A stretch of 64,000 bases of DNA from Siderastrea radians (GCA_964017195.1 OZ024897.1:6676360-6740359); one strand, 5' to 3'; counted from the stretch's first letter, positions 1 through 13,198 are shown. A program made the numbers and translations. The notes: generated by a model not told the origin, from the letters alone.

Positions 1-256
1 CAATTTATCGCCCAATTTCGCTGTGAGCGAAATTTCGTCGAAAAGCCAGGAAAAGCCAGGAAATTCGTCGAAATTGACTTGCATTACTTTTGCACAATAC
101 TGTAGCTGAAACTCAGCTCCTAACTTTAAACATTCAGGGCTGATTTCATAAACAAGGTCTAAAATGATGTTAAACTATGGTCAGACACATTGGCTTAGAT
201 TTACACCTCATTTAAAATATCAAATATCAGTTTGAATGCATCGTTATTTTTTATTA

Positions 257-1713
257 AGGGAACGCGTCCAAATATCGGGCGGGAATCCGATGATCAGAAT
301 CGGTACCGATTAATTTCCCGACAGCTCGGAATCGGTATGAGTTGATAAGCCTTGACTGCCGTTTCCGATTCCGATGAGATCGGTAACGATTTAGTCGGAA
401 AGAACTTGACCTCCCGATCCGGTGCGACGTTCTAAGACTAGAAATGTGACACGAGACATAAATAGGTCAGATTTCAACGTTATGCAAATTTTGAAGCGAA
501 ACTAACTGGAACTATAAACTTCGGACTATATTCGTTATTTCTCACAAATTCTTTTACAGTTGGCATTGACTTTGAGTTTCAATGTAAGCTTCTTTACTGT
601 TTCAATTTTAATCGAAGGATAAAGTGCGCGAAAGAACAGTACGATTTGTCCCCACATCGATCGCGCAATTTGTTTTGCGACTCACGGTGAATTCTAATCT
701 TAAAATAATGCCAGGCAAATTAAAAAGCTTTTTATCTAACTCAAATTCTCTTTCGTACATCTTTACCTTAGATTTTTACTATAAGGTTCATTCAACAGTT
801 TTGCTTTTGACGGCAGGTTTGAGTCTGGTTCAATTCTGAAAATTTTAGCTTCGTTGTTTACGTCGCATTTGGCACGCAAATTATTCACGGTGACTCTCGG
901 CACCAACTCGTCACGTTTTGTGCTTTTTCGTATTAAAAAAACACTCACCAAAAGCAAATGTTTCGGGTCGATTAAAATTTGTTTTCATGACTGTGTTATC
1001 ATTCCTTAATATATGGTTTTTTCCTTGTGTAAGTGCTGGTAGAGTTTCAATTGCAAATTGTTTTCACTGTGTTCACGTTCACATAGACTGCGAGCAGTCT
1101 CTCTTTCGTTCTAAAATCCGTGCTGAACGAAGCGAAAATAGCGAGCGTCAGCGAACGAGATTTAGACTGCTCGCAGTCTAGTTCACATATCGTGCATAGA
1201 AGTTTCAAGCGCTTTAGTTATGACTGACATCAAAACAAGTAAGAGTATCCCAAACTATCGCGAAACGAAACATTCGTCATGAAATGTCAAAATCGGAATA
1301 ATTTGCCGATTTTGATATTTTAGCATTTGACCGTCTTATATAAAAGGCAAATTCCTTGGTGTTTCTGATTGTCGAAACTTTTCCACAGCCGGTTAGCCGA
1401 CTGCAGGCAGCCATTCCGTTCACCACGAGCCGTTCGAAAATTTTCTTCAGTCATTCACTCCGAGCCATTAAAACGTTTACTGCAGTCCGTGAGCCGTTCC
1501 CGCAAGCTGTTTGTGCTGTTCTGTTGTGACCGCGACAATTTGACCTATACTATTGTGTTACCCCGATGCCGAAAGTTGACCCAATGTGTCTTTCCGATTC
1601 CGTTTCTTTCGGCACCGAAAAATCGGGTCAATATGTAAACGGAAACGGAAAAAATCGGATACCGATTGATCGGAATCGGTCAGAATCGATGCCGATATTT
1701 GGACGCGTTCCCT
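257..1713. mobile_element. 1.46-kb non-autonomous DNA transposon with 22-bp terminal inverted repeats
   Basis: The left end (257-278) begins AGGGAACGCGTCCAAATATC and the right end (1692-1713) is its reverse complement. Subterminal sequence on both sides is rich in short CCGATTCCGAT-like motifs in alternating orientation. No transposase reading frame is present, so this is a deletion derivative or MITE. It lies in, or just downstream of, the RIMBP intron at the left edge of the window. The superfamily is not clear because no convincing target-site duplication is visible. Confidence 0.8.
1085..1180. mobile_element. 96-bp palindromic MITE, hAT-like, nested in the 257-1713 element
   Basis: Both ends are 16-bp near-palindromes: AGACTGCGAGCAGTCT at 1085-1100 and AGACTGCTCGCAGTCT at 1164-1179. 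The element is flanked by a perfect 8-bp direct repeat GTTCACAT (1077-1084 and 1181-1188), the target-site length typical of hAT transposons. It inserted into the older inverted-repeat element and has no coding capacity. Confidence 0.85.
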
Positions 1714-2126
1714 AAAAGTTTAAAACAAAAATCCTATTACATGTTTAAAGCCCAAACACACACATAAGAAATGCCTTTTTTTAACTAACATAAACTGTAT
1801 TTGCCAATAATCACATCAAGTGTGCATGTTGGTTTTGGTCGCTATCTTTTTTCAAAATCTTATCAAACTTTTTTGTGAGATGTCAAAACTCGATAGAAAC
1901 CTGAACTGAAGTAAACCTGATCTCAGCTTTTTCATAGGTAAAAATCAGGCATTCAATTCGACCTTGATTGATGTTTGTGGTTTGCGAATATTTGTTGTTT
2001 TTAAGTGCAGACAGGTTTATGAAACACAAATTTTGAACAGTCCATTTTTGTTCTAATGTTAAGTCTAGTCAAATAAAGTTGGTCAGTCGAGTGGGTTATG
2101 GATTTACGTTTAAATGATGAACCTAC
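1714..2126. other. RIMBP intron sequence, nothing recognised
   Basis: AT-rich non-coding sequence between the 1.46-kb transposon and RIMBP exon 5. No exon, RNA gene or further repeat was recognised. Confidence 0.5.
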
Positions 2127-2369
2127 CAATTTCGCACTTTCAGCTTCTGCCCTCTGAAGTTGTTCCACAGAAGATTTCAATTTTTTGTTCTCAGCTTCTA
2201 TGATGTCAAGCTTCTCTGTCTTTTTACGAATATCAGCTGCAAACTCCCCAGACAAGAGCATTGGACTCGGAGTTCGAGATTGGTCGCCATTTGAAATTTG
2301 TCTCTCTAACCACAACCTCTCCTTAGCTGACTGGCGTATGATTGATTGCAGTTCTTCAACTTTTTCCTT
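2127..2369 (-). CDS. RIMBP exon 5, 81 codons (last exon visible)
   Basis: Acceptor TTTTTACAG and donor GTAGGT (plus strand 2121-2126). The reading ends EAESAKL in phase 0 and must continue left of the window. It contains the QSAKERLWLERQIS motif and a helical repeat (ENKKLKSSVEQLQRAEAE). Confidence 0.8.
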
Positions 2370-5166
2370 CTGTAAAAATAAAGAAGGCAAGACAATGACC
2401 TACAAGAAATTATTATACTTTAAATAACAAATGACATCTAGTACTGAACTTTTCTTTCCATTGATTTATATATCTGAGCTTTTAAGACTGGCTGATTGCC
2501 TGTCCATATTACGTAACAAGGTTGTTTCTCGTTAATTTAATCAGGTCAACTATTTGTTAAAAAGAATGACACACACAACAGCTTAATCTTAATATAAGAT
2601 TTGTTATCAAACCTAGTCACGACTCAATATGGCAGCATACTTGTTGACGTGCGCCACGTTAATTACTGCAGCCATATTAAGCAAGATCAAACAAGAAACA
2701 GCATCTCAAAGTCATAATGGGGCAGGAAAACTCCTTGAAACCACTAGAATTGTTTTGAAACCTCAACAAATTCCAGTAAGTAACAAACCAAGTGATCTGG
2801 AAAGTTTCAATTCACATACCGGTATATGAAAACAATGGATCAAATTTACACAAGAGCATCTTGGCTCAATATCACCATACAGTGTATGTCAGTGATTTAA
2901 ACTGGCTTACGACAATTTTCTATCTTAATTCTAAGAAATCTTGTAATCTTGACTGCATCCTCATTTTGCCTTTAAATTAAAAGCGTAAGTCAAATAATAC
3001 AGATCAATATTATTAAAAAATGATACACAGTACAAGTATACACATGTACAGAGAATTATCAGCAAAACTACCACGTAAAGAACATCTCTCTTGAATAATC
3101 TCAATAATAAGGTCTTTTTTTTTTCAACACTTAGACCTGGGAAACTTCACCACACAGTTTGAGAGTATGATGTTCTCTTAGTTGAAGTACATGTTTGTAT
3201 TCTTGCTCGTCACCATGAAGAGAAAACCTCTTCTTTTGGGGTGCATGGTTTTTAATTATACCCATGATGATAACAAAACACACTAAAAGCAAAAAGTCTT
3301 ATTTCTGGAACTTGCAGTGCTATCCAATGACTCATTAATGTCTGAACTTATGTCTTTTCTGAGAGGAATTTACCCCACGATCAATACCCAAGAATGGTAG
3401 AAGTAAAGTTACAAGAAACAAAGCTAAATGAATCAAACAGACAGTTAAAACAAGCATTTGCTGGAAGAATGATTAAGAAAATGTTTTACAAATGTCCTCT
3501 AGGATAGAACTTTTTCTTCACAACGAGACTGCTTACACTGTTAAAAATTTTGGAATGATCCTTGATGATCTTAGAAAATCTTATGTGGACGTTGATCTCT
3601 CTCACTATAATCAATTACATCATTCAATAACAATTATTACTGGTCATTTTAGAGGTGACTTACAATAGCAGTCATAAAAAGTCTAACAGTTCCAGAAATT
3701 GATTTACAAGTAAACTGTAACTCTACTGGCTTAAAAATAAAGACACTATAATAAAATGAGATAACATGACAGTGTAAATAGATTAAGAGTAATTTGCATT
3801 TTCTCAGATGAATATAACAATTCATCAAGGGTAGAACCCATCACTCAATTTTACTCGCATAAAATAATTATTTCTGCCGTGAATTTTCAAATGACACACA
3901 AAGGATAAAAACCACAAAACAGACAATACCTCTCGTTTGGAATTTTCTGAAACTGGATGACTTTGTCTGTCTTTCCTGTGACAATGCTTCAACATTTTTT
4001 CTCCTTGACTTAAATAATCATTACATTTCCCACAGGTTGCATGACAATTACTTCTCAAAATGAGGGAATGCATTCTTTGTGTATTAAAATAACCCGGTAA
4101 CCTCAATGGCCCTTAACATGCTAATAATTCCTAGACAGGAATGCTTTTTCATAGGTGAAACAAGCCACGGTTTCACTTTGATCTTACAGGCCTAAAGAGT
4201 GAAACATGACATCCTATTTCCTTCTCTCAATTATATTTTGTGACATATTTTGAATACCAGAGTAGGACAATATTGGACAAATATTGCTATACTGTATAAT
4301 ACTGGCCTCCCAAGGAAATTGGAAAGGAGTGTAGCAATATTACGTCGGTATTCCAAGTAAAAACATAATTGATTTTAGTTATTTTGAGGTTAGCTAGCTA
4401 GTAGGAGCACCAAAGGTGTGATGATCATTAAAACTCATCAAAATGATATCCCTGGTTGATCGCTTTCTTTATACCCATTAATTAAGAGTGTACTGTTGTT
4501 GAAAAGAGAGATGAATAGCTGATCACTTTGGAGGGATAAAGGGAAAATGCTATTTTAAAACCACAATAAAGTATACAAACATCCATAATATCACAGACTG
4601 AGACAGTCCTATATTTTGTATTTAGTGATAATTAGAAAGGGCCAAAGTTCTGCTCCACGTTATAGACAAACAACAGTATGCGTTCCGGTTCATTCCAAAT
4701 GCTATGGTACACTGGCAAACTTACGGCAGAACACCGATATAATGAACCCCTTTATAACGAAGTCCCCAGTATAACGTATGATATTCTTCTGCCTCTCCAA
4801 AGTAACAGTAAACAGAATGGAACCGGACCCTGATGTAACGAGTCTCAGTGTAACAAGCTCCAAATTATAACAAACACGCAATTGAAGTTGAATGCGAAAC
4901 AATCAACAGCAAAGCATGCAATGCCAAATGGTTAATTTTCAGTATTTAATTTGTCAAAACCAGAGAGCAATTGCACAGTTAAATTGAACAAAAAGGATAC
5001 ATTGTAACACTGTTTCATTTCAGGGTGCAGTAATTATAGTCAGACCCTGATGTATAACAAAGATTTTGTTCATTTTCCCACAATTTTGTTATAACAGGGT
5101 TTCAATAACAACAATAACAATTATTATTATTATTATTATTATTATTTATTATTATTATTATCATCA

Positions 5167-5197
<31 letters not shown>

Positions 5198-8100
5198 AAT
5201 GAGCCCCCATTACGACAAACACATTTCCCTAGTCCCTTGGTACTTCGTTATATCTCCAGCCCTGTCAAAATGTGCTGGCATCTGGCAATTTTGCCATCTA
5301 CAGGTAATCATTTGGTGCTTGCTTCACATTGGAGCTCCTGAGGAACCTCCTTGCAGACAGAAAGACCCAGTCCTTGATGTAAATCTGACTTGCATAAATG
5401 TATGTATTTCCTCATCTTCCTTTTAGCTTGGCAATCAATAAATGGAGGGAGAAGTAGGAGTCACAAGAAAAAAACAGGCAAACAGGTGACTACAGAGGTA
5501 ACCACAACAACAATATCACATAAACATCCACATCCGCTGTACGTCCAGGTCATTTGATCTCTCAGTGAAAAGTATGTTTGCTTAGTCTTCGACTACAACT
5601 GTCACTTACATATACAAAGCCTGATGCAAACACCTGAAAGAACCAGTCAACCAAATGACACAAACTTATTCTAGTGTTATGTGAATTGGCTTGTGAAACT
5701 ATTTCTTGAAACATACCGGCATAACTTCGCCATTTTGTGGTGAGGACAGCTGTTTCTTCAGTTCCTCTAGTTCTTTCTCTTTGGACATCAACGACTTTGC
5801 ATGTTCTGCAAGATCCTTTGCTCTCTGCCTTGCATACATCTTCTTTACGTGCTCCACCCCAGCATTACTGTTTGAACTGCTCTCCTCTGCTGATTTCTGA
5901 AAAACACAAGAAAGTAAAAATTAATTTCATTCATACAGTCATATAGCAATCTACAATTCAAAGATTTTCTTTGCCACAGCTCTTGAAGAGGGATAGCAAA
6001 GAACCAGATCATCTGTCTTGAAATCAGGCACAAAATGTGGCATGTTTCCAGGTCCACATGAGAAACAATGTGTAATTCCTATGACCTACATGAACCTGTA
6101 CAGTATGTCACAACCACCAATACCAAGAACTGGTAAGGTGTGGTTTGCTGGCCCCCTATTAGTGTGACTTTGGTGGGAAAATCATCAGTCCACAATGCGA
6201 CAGGTTGCCATTAAATACATGTACATTTACAAATGCAAACTAGTCCTATCAGGGTTAATTTTGCTCCTGAGATAAGACCATATAACACATCAAGTAGTCT
6301 GTTACAGGAGGTTGAAAATACAAATTTTCATACCATTTTCACCCTAAAGTGGTTGCAGTCGCTTGCAAAGGTTCAACTATATTGATTTGACAGGGAAAAA
6401 TTGGGTCACTTACAGGAGACGGATGCTAACAGTGTCACACACGCAGGTTAGAAATAAGCCATCTCCTTTTTAATTAAGAGACTGAACTGCAGCTTACAAC
6501 ACTACATACAAATACAAAAGGCAAACTTATCCCTACAGAAGGCATAAGAACACCCTACATACAGTACCTGGGCTGTCACTTTTTCCTCTTGTAGTTTCTT
6601 TGCCTTGTCTTCAAGTTGCCGAGCAATGGACACCAGTTCTGAGTTCCTCTTTTTAAGTTTCTTTATTTTTTCCTCAGCCATAAATGTCGCTTTTAAGTTA
6701 CCACTCTTTGAAGCCTCTTTCTGCAGAAACAAATTACATGTAAATGATTGAGAATTTTCTTTTACAAATTTAATTTCAGTTTACTATTTTGAAGCCTCTT
6801 TCTGCAGGAATAAGATATTGGCACAGGTTTATACGTTTGTTTAACAATAAATTATGTATATCATAGAAGAGAATATTCTTGAAACACCAACAAATTAAAG
6901 GGAAAGTTCACAAGAGCTTTTGGAACAAAATGACCAGGGCTGCCACCTCCCAGGCCTCTTCATGCATTAAACTACATCATAACTGCAGAATCAGACTACT
7001 ACATGTAACTCTGTTGTGTGAGCTTATTTAAGTGCTGGAAAGAGCCAGTAAATTTTTCCTCCTGACCGTAGTCCTAGTAAGGAGAATTCCTTTCACCTCA
7101 GTGGGACCCAAACCTATGAAGCCTGGATGTTGATCACTGATACTCTATCGACTGAGCTACAACTCCAGAGGGAAACAGGTCGTGGGTTATATATGGTATT
7201 CTCCAGTAGTTACTGACCTCTAATAAAGCGCACTTCTTCTCCAAGCTTTCCACCTGTGATTGTAGCTCGGCATTTTTCTTCTTTAATTCCCTCTCTTTGT
7301 CCTTTTTTGCAAGAGGCTGCAGGTGTCAGAAGTGTGAGAAATTAGTTTAATTTAACACTAAAGTGACAATACTGTAAACAAAGAAGTGAATGGCATTCAG
7401 TCACAAGCATAAGATATTAAAGGAAAATTTGTATTTCCACACAGGATTAGAATAACTTATCATACCATCAGTCTCAGATATACATGTACAGGGACAATCA
7501 TCCTTTTTAGCTCACTTCATGGACCATTAATTTCATTCCATGGTTTAAAAGTCACCTCTTGTGCCCTCAGACAACAACTTTCCTGAAGGTGATGTTTATC
7601 ACTAGTGTAGGAAATCTTTTACTTCAGGAACAGCATTGTTGGAGGATGTTGTGATGACTGAGAGTTAAAAGTCATCCAACACATGTTCGATGTCATAAAT
7701 CTTGCAGTCAGCAACAATCAATAAACTTGTAATCACGTGATCATGTTTTCAAACGTTCGAAAAAAATGAACATTCTGTGAAGTGGGTTAAATTGGTCAAA
7801 TTACAGGTCAAAATGCGAACTGAGCCCTGTTTGTACTGGTCCTTGTGCTCACATGTATATTAATTTTATGGCTTTAAAAAGTGTAGACCAGGCTTAACGA
7901 TGTCTTCATATGAAATAAATTCATACAACTACAACCAACTGTTTTTCCAAAACATATCTTGTCTGGGGGAAACTGAGGCAGTTGCAAGTTGAATTTTATT
8001 CGTCAAAAGGTTAACGTTACCAAGCCTCTGGTAAACAAAGTTGCAAGCCCATGACTACTTTTTCAAAATGGCACAGAGAAACCAACAGTGTATGATACAG

Positions 8101-11100
8101 GGTAATTTTCAAGCTATTTAAAAAGATGTCTGGGGTGAAGAGTAAAAATAAAGCCTTTAATGATTTTACATTGTATCAATTCACATCTCAAAACAACATC
8201 TGCTTGAAAGAGCTTGACCATGTATCAACTAATCAATTAGGATATTAAGATGATTTCCGCTCAACGTTCAAGCAGTAAGTGCAAAAAATTAAGTTACCAA
8301 AAAACACCTGCAGCACAGTCACATTTTGAGAACAGAAAAGAAGAACTTATCAATACTTTTGCTCCCAGGCTGACCCCGCAAGAGAAAATTGGATTTGAAA
8401 TGCTTTGTGTCAGTTTAAAACAAAATGGTGCCCATTTTAGCATATTTTTACGAGATTTGGCATCAATTTTCTCGTGAATGCTTGAGAATTTCATCGCGGG
8501 GTCACTTAGAGAAGTGAATTAAAGTGAGATGTTTCAGACAGCACTGAAAATGTTACCATGCTATTACAGTGTAGTAGTTTTTTAGTAAATATTTTTTGCA
8601 CTTATTGCTTGCACGTTGAGCAGAATCTGTCTTAAAATGAGAGAACAAAGTGTCAAACTCCTAAAAATGACACTATTGTACAACTTGGGGGTTCAAATGT
8701 TAAAACTATTCCTGCTGTTTCGTTTTGTTTCATACATCAACAAAAATCAATTAACATCTATATCAGCTATCGTGTTAACCAAGCAATCTGACACTGTCAC
8801 AAGCTTTTTAATTGAAACAAGTATTGCCGTTTAATATAGACTTTGAACAAGTTTTGTACGTCAAACGCCAGCAAGAAATTGCAAAAAAATCTGTGAAATT
8901 TGTTCCCTATGGTCACGTCTGCAATCCAGATTCGCAAAAATTTTTCCCGCTAAACACAAAAATATCAGCAATCCGTGAAATTAAGCTCCCTCACAAATTT
9001 CATGCCACACAGTAGATAGTAACCGTTATAATGTATCTCTTAGAGAGACAATACCATGGCATAGACATAAACATCCACACAGAATCCAAATTTAATCCAA
9101 ACCTAACAGTTATACCAGTTAAAACTGTATTTAACTGTAAATCAACAGGTTGCATTTGGGTTGTATGCAATTTGTTCAAATTCTGTAAATCTGTACTGAT
9201 TCTTATTTTTCCTGGTATGGTACACCAAGACTAGTATCAAACTTTAGTAATACAAGGTCTGTTGATCTGTTAAGACACCTGAAACAAGCCTTGCAAAGCA
9301 TGCTTTTCACGGCAGAATCAATGATAGTCTATTGCGAATACGTAAAACTGACTCAATTGTCACTGACCAACAGGCATGTGTGCCTTGTACTAGAAAAGTA
9401 GAATTTGTTTTCTTTTTTTTGGGGGGGGGGGGAACACTTAAATATCAATTTTTTCCCGCAATCAGATTATTTTCTACTAAAATAATATAATTTAACTAGT
9501 CATCTGCATTTTCTAGAAAACTTCAATTTTGATAACGATTTATGCATGAGTGGTTAAAAGCTATCTTTCAATACGATCACATTTTTATCAACACTAATAA
9601 ACTTGCACAACATAAATCTTTTTTGCTGAAGAGTGCAATAATATCATCACAAGACAAAGTTGATAGCACTGTCATTGCTAAAAGTTGTTAATTATGTGCC
9701 AAAACTTTCCATAATATTTAGTTTAAAAGAGTTTTACTAACAGTGAGCAAATAATGGCTTGTGAAAACAATGTATTTTAATTTTAGAACATGCATGGTAG
9801 CACACTTTAGTAAACAAAATGCCTTGACTAGAAAACTTTTAGAAAGTTTGTACTACTGCCTGTTTTTGTCAGGTCTTTCTGTGCATCGAGGACATCTTGA
9901 GATGTAAACGTTGTCTTTCCTACGCATTGCGAAGTTTGATTTAAAAGCTGAGTAAAATTAACGTGAAGAAAGTTGTCTGGTGGAAAGTTATGTCAAAGGA
10001 CTTTTACGATGAAATGCTATCCAAGGAAACATCAACAAACTTCTGGGGTGTCTTGTTAAGAATTAAAAGACACAGCCTAATCCCTTAAAATACTTCCACT
10101 TGACAACAAAAGCAAAATTACTCAAGCTTAGAACACCTTGAATGATGGAATTGTGTAACAATAAAATTGTTTTTCATCTTCATTTTATGCTAGACTGCAA
10201 TCTCTTCAATCGACGGCTTACTCTAATCCAATTTGGCGATAAGACTGTGTTTACCACGATATTATACCCTGCTAACGGAAGCTAAACGTCGTCTGAATCG
10301 ATACATGTATCACCAGCGCCGAGCTCCAGACACAAACATTATTAAAAATCAGTCAGGAAGAAAGAGCCTGATTCTATGACACTGTTGTTAAGACAGGGAC
10401 AATTGGGATTTATACAAAATCAATTTGCACTTTAACGATATAGAGTGGCAGGAAACCATTTCAATTAAGCGCATAAAATCGGCAACGAAACTGACTTAAT
10501 AGATTAAACCTGGCAATAACATTGCGCTATTATTTTGTTATTTTGCACTGAAAATTCTACTTACGCTTTCATCCAAGCGGTCGCTTGGTTCCAGATCGAA
10601 TGAAGCACCCAACCGCAAATTTGACCTTCGTAGACTATCCACATCACTAGAGGTTGATAATCGTCTTTGGAGTTCGTCCTTTTCGGCTTCAAGTTTCTTT
10701 GCTAAGTGATCCTTAAACGCTAGTTCATGAGCCTTTTCCTCCAACGCTTTCTCAGTCAATCTCCTCTGTTGTAAATTATGGATTGATTCCCGTTTAGAGT
10801 CCTTTACAAATTTCTGAAGTTCGATTTCGTGCTCAGCTTTCAAGCGGCGTATCATTTCAGCTTTCTCGTTGTCATCGGCCACTTTCAATCGATACATTTC
10901 ATCCGCTCGTTGCTTTTGTTCTTTAAGAACAGCGATTTCGCTTCGTAGTTTTCGTTCAATTTCCGAACGGTCTTCTCCTTCTTTCCCTTTATCGACTAAA
11001 ACCCTCCTCAACTCTTCTTCAGCACTCCTGTTTTTCTCCTTTTCCTCCGCAATTTGCTGTTTCAACGTCTTTACCTCTTCCTCCTTGAACTTCAACACTT

Positions 11101-11404
11101 GCCGAAGTTCGTTGTCTTTTTCCTTAGAGGTATTTTCCCGCACTTTCTTAATCTCCACCGCATGTTCGTTAGTTAATCGCTTGGTTGCAACCTCAACCGC
11201 TTTCTGCTTTTCCTTCTCGAAGTTCTCTTGTATTCTCTTCACTTCTGCAGATTTGTCCCGCAAAACTTGTCGGACTTTCGCGCGCTCGGCTTCCAAATCC
11301 GACCTCAACTTATTGTTTTGCCTTCGTAGGTCCTCCAAGTTGCTTTTACGGGAAGGAGAATTTCCTACATCCCTATCTGGGACTGGGATGCTAGAAGATG
11401 GCAT
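2127..11404 (-). CDS. RIM-binding protein (RIMBP/TSPOAP1 family), N-terminal half, partial gene
   Basis: Five exons join in phase 0 on the minus strand: 10565-11404, 7218-7316, 6568-6720, 5717-5896, 2127-2369 (505 residues, still open at the last donor). Introns obey GT-AG. The peptide is coiled coil throughout, as expected of the RIMBP N-terminus. Three stretches match the order and spacing of vertebrate TSPOAP1/RIMBP: EEKIKKLKKRNSEL followed by RQLEDKAKKLQE (exon 3), YARQRAKDLAEHAKSL (exon 4), and LQSIIRQSAKERLWLERQI (exon 5). RIMBPs are presynaptic active-zone scaffolds that link RIM and voltage-gated calcium channels through SH3 and FN3 domains. Those domains are not in the window and should lie to the left. 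The ATG at 11402-11404 is the first in the long first exon. The family assignment rests on recalled motif similarity. Confidence 0.85.
2370..5716. other. RIMBP intron 4 with decayed mariner-like sequence and an ATT microsatellite
   Basis: Mostly AT-rich non-coding DNA. From about 4,720 to 5,250 there are degenerate segments of the type 'cctttataacgaagtcc' and 'gttataacagggtttcaa', like the ends of Tc1/mariner-derived MITEs. They surround an (ATT)n run at about 5,119-5,199. I tested the open stretch at 3,825-4,106 as an exon, but its possible splice phases do not fit the neighbouring phase-0 exons. Confidence 0.4.
5119..5199. repeat. (ATT)n microsatellite
   Basis: About 80 bp of nearly uninterrupted ATT/TTA trinucleotide repeat inside a RIMBP intron. 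Confidence 0.95.
5717..5896 (-). CDS. RIMBP exon 4, 60 codons
   Basis: Acceptor TTTTTCAG and donor GTATGT (plus strand 5711-5716). It encodes an Arg/Ala/Glu helix, YARQRAKDLAEHAKSLMSKE, alike to the vertebrate segment of the same position. Phase 0 at both ends. Confidence 0.85.
6568..6720 (-). CDS. RIMBP exon 3, 51 codons, family motif exon
   Basis: Acceptor TGCAG directly before AAA GAG GCT and donor GTACTG after GCC CAG. It contains KKLKKRNSELVSIARQLEDK, the segment most alike to vertebrate TSPOAP1. Phase 0 at both ends. A copy of its 3' splice-site sequence occurs about 80 bp upstream in the intron (6787-6806). Confidence 0.85.
7080..7175 (-). mobile_element. tRNA-derived SINE head, relic
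   Basis: On the minus strand the sequence reads TTGTAGCTCAGTCGATAGAG (A-box-like, about 7,166 downwards) and later AGGTTTGGGTCCCA (B-box-like). This is tRNA promoter architecture without an intact tRNA fold. It lies between RIMBP exons 2 and 3. Confidence 0.55.
7218..7316 (-). CDS. RIMBP exon 2, 33 codons
   Basis: Acceptor CAG at 7317-7319 and donor GTCAGT. It encodes a lysine/glutamate coiled coil (LAKKDKERELKKKNAEL). Phase 0 at both ends, so it could be skipped without a frameshift. Confidence 0.8.
8245..8635. mobile_element. about 390-bp MITE with long terminal inverted repeats
   Basis: The left arm (about 8,245-8,288) contains CGCTCAACGTTCAAGCAGTA followed by AGTGCAAAAAA. The right arm (about 8,596-8,635) is the reverse complement with a few mismatches. 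No coding capacity. It sits in RIMBP intron 1. Confidence 0.75.
10565..11404 (-). CDS. RIMBP exon 1: 280-residue coiled-coil N-terminus
   Basis: Starts with ATG and a short Ser/Pro/Asp leader (MPSSSIPVPDRDVG). About 240 residues of highly charged heptad-like Lys/Glu/Arg coiled coil follow, ending in a Ser/Asp-rich tail (LDES). The donor GTAAGT lies at 10559-10564 (plus strand ACTTAC). This block precedes the conserved RIMBP motifs and is long for the family, so it may be a cnidarian-type N-terminal extension. Confidence 0.85.
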
Positions 11405-11720
11405 TATTGCGGCTTAACACCACAGCACACAATCTCTTCACTTCACTTGCTAGAAACAGACACATCTACAGCCGCTAACGTGCAACGCTCGCGGAACTGG
11501 ATCGCCCCTTCGTGCATTTCTCTGACAACATAACGCACTCAACGCGACGATACAAACAGAACAATGGCAGGAATACAGCTCGTGAAAATTTTCATCCGCT
11601 AATAAGCTCCACGCATACTAATAATTATGATAACAATTCTATAAAATTCCGAATCCATGTTGAGTGTTGTGAGTAAACGAATCTAACGCATGCGCATTGG
11701 TATCCGAAATCCCGAAGAAA
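11405..11720 (-). promoter_or_regulatory. Putative RIMBP promoter and 5' UTR
   Basis: CpG-richer sequence directly upstream of the RIMBP start codon. It contains ACGCATGCGCATTGG at 11,686-11,700, which resembles an NRF1-type site (GCATGCGC) joined to an inverted CCAAT box. The transcription start cannot be seen. Confidence 0.35.
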
Positions 11721-13119
11721 GCGAAGCCGCTTGTGCTATATTTGGACAAACTTGCCATATTTGGAGTGGTAAAAGATATGCGGGGTAAAAATAGTGCCAA
11801 CGCAAAGAAAGCGGAAAGCGGCAGTAAAATTAACACAGTAATCATTTACAACACGTTTTAATATTGGAATGCCCACTCTCTATTTGTACCTCCTCCATTA
11901 CGCTATAAAGCTTTTACATAAATTTTCTACGCGTGAAGTGTTTGCCTAGGCGACAAAACGCTCAACGAAGAATTTCAATCGCCCACTTTTTGCACACCTG
12001 TATTAACCTCCGAATGGAACTTGACCGAAATCTCCAGAAAAAATTTTTCTTGACAGAACCGGGGAATTTTTACCTATCTTGAACGTCGAATGTTCAGGGC
12101 TATAATGCTATTTTATTTTGTTACCGAGAAAGTGGTTCCTAACCATTAATTAATTTACGTAAACACTTCCTTTCGAAAATTATCGATACTGGCTCACATG
12201 TTGCCAAGTTATTATGTGGCGCCAAGTGTCACTAACTTAAAACAATATTGTTTTTTAGACTTTTGTTTGCTTTAGCTATTCAGATCTAAAGCGTTCAGAA
12301 CCCAAGGGTGACCAAAGTTTAAGATCTCTTCTTTTAAGGGCACGCAAGGATCGAGTTGTTTCAGAGTAAAATCCCTGATATTGGACTCGGATATCAGTTT
12401 CAGTTTGTTCTGGCCTTATGAGCTGCAGCTGCCGCTTCCGACGTTACACTGATGTATTTTACGACGAGGAAAGACATAGGCTATCGCTATCAGTGCATTT
12501 ATGCTGCTTTCAGTGCATTTTTGATCTCGTTGTTCCTTATTCCAACGGCCATGTCATGAAGGTTCTTTTCAAACAATGACATAGGTTCTTTAATGTCCCC
12601 TACCAATTGAAAGTCGCATCGGAAATTCGTTTTTTTTTTTCTCTTTGAGAAAACCATAGCTCTTTTTAACAGTAAAACTTTCCACCCCAAAATTTTCAAG
12701 GTAAATTAATGTCTGTCACGAAAAAGTCCAGCTTAGGATTATACCAGACTGAAATATTCCCTAAACATGTCCGTTAAAATTTCAACTTCCTGAATAGTCC
12801 TCCCTTTCCAAACGTTTTCTGTACTTTTAACTGCTTCTAAAGATTCAGGATCCAAATAATTCAAATAAGTAACGTGTAGAAAAGTATCCATTTTAAGACG
12901 CTACGAAATAGCACCCTGGGAAAGCAGCGACTTTCCAAGACTTTTGTTTGAATTTCCTCCTTGGGTGTCCTGTTCTCCTCGGTTACTGAAGAAATGAAGG
13001 GTAATGCTTAAAATAAGGAATTTTGCTAAATTTGACTTACCGAATTCTCCTAGCCGGTACTAGGTGAATTGAACGTACAGAACTTACGAGATTTTAATTG
13101 TTGAAATGCTGGTATATAA

Positions 13120-13130
13120 AGAAAGAAAAA

Positions 13131-13198
<68 letters not shown>

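Noticed and set aside
3825..4106. Possible extra RIMBP exon
   Set aside because: Candidate splice borders give phases that do not match the phase-0 neighbours, and the peptide has Cys/His-rich character unlike the coiled coil.
5066..5341. Poly-Tyr/Ile reading frame
   Set aside because: Translation of the (ATT)n microsatellite.
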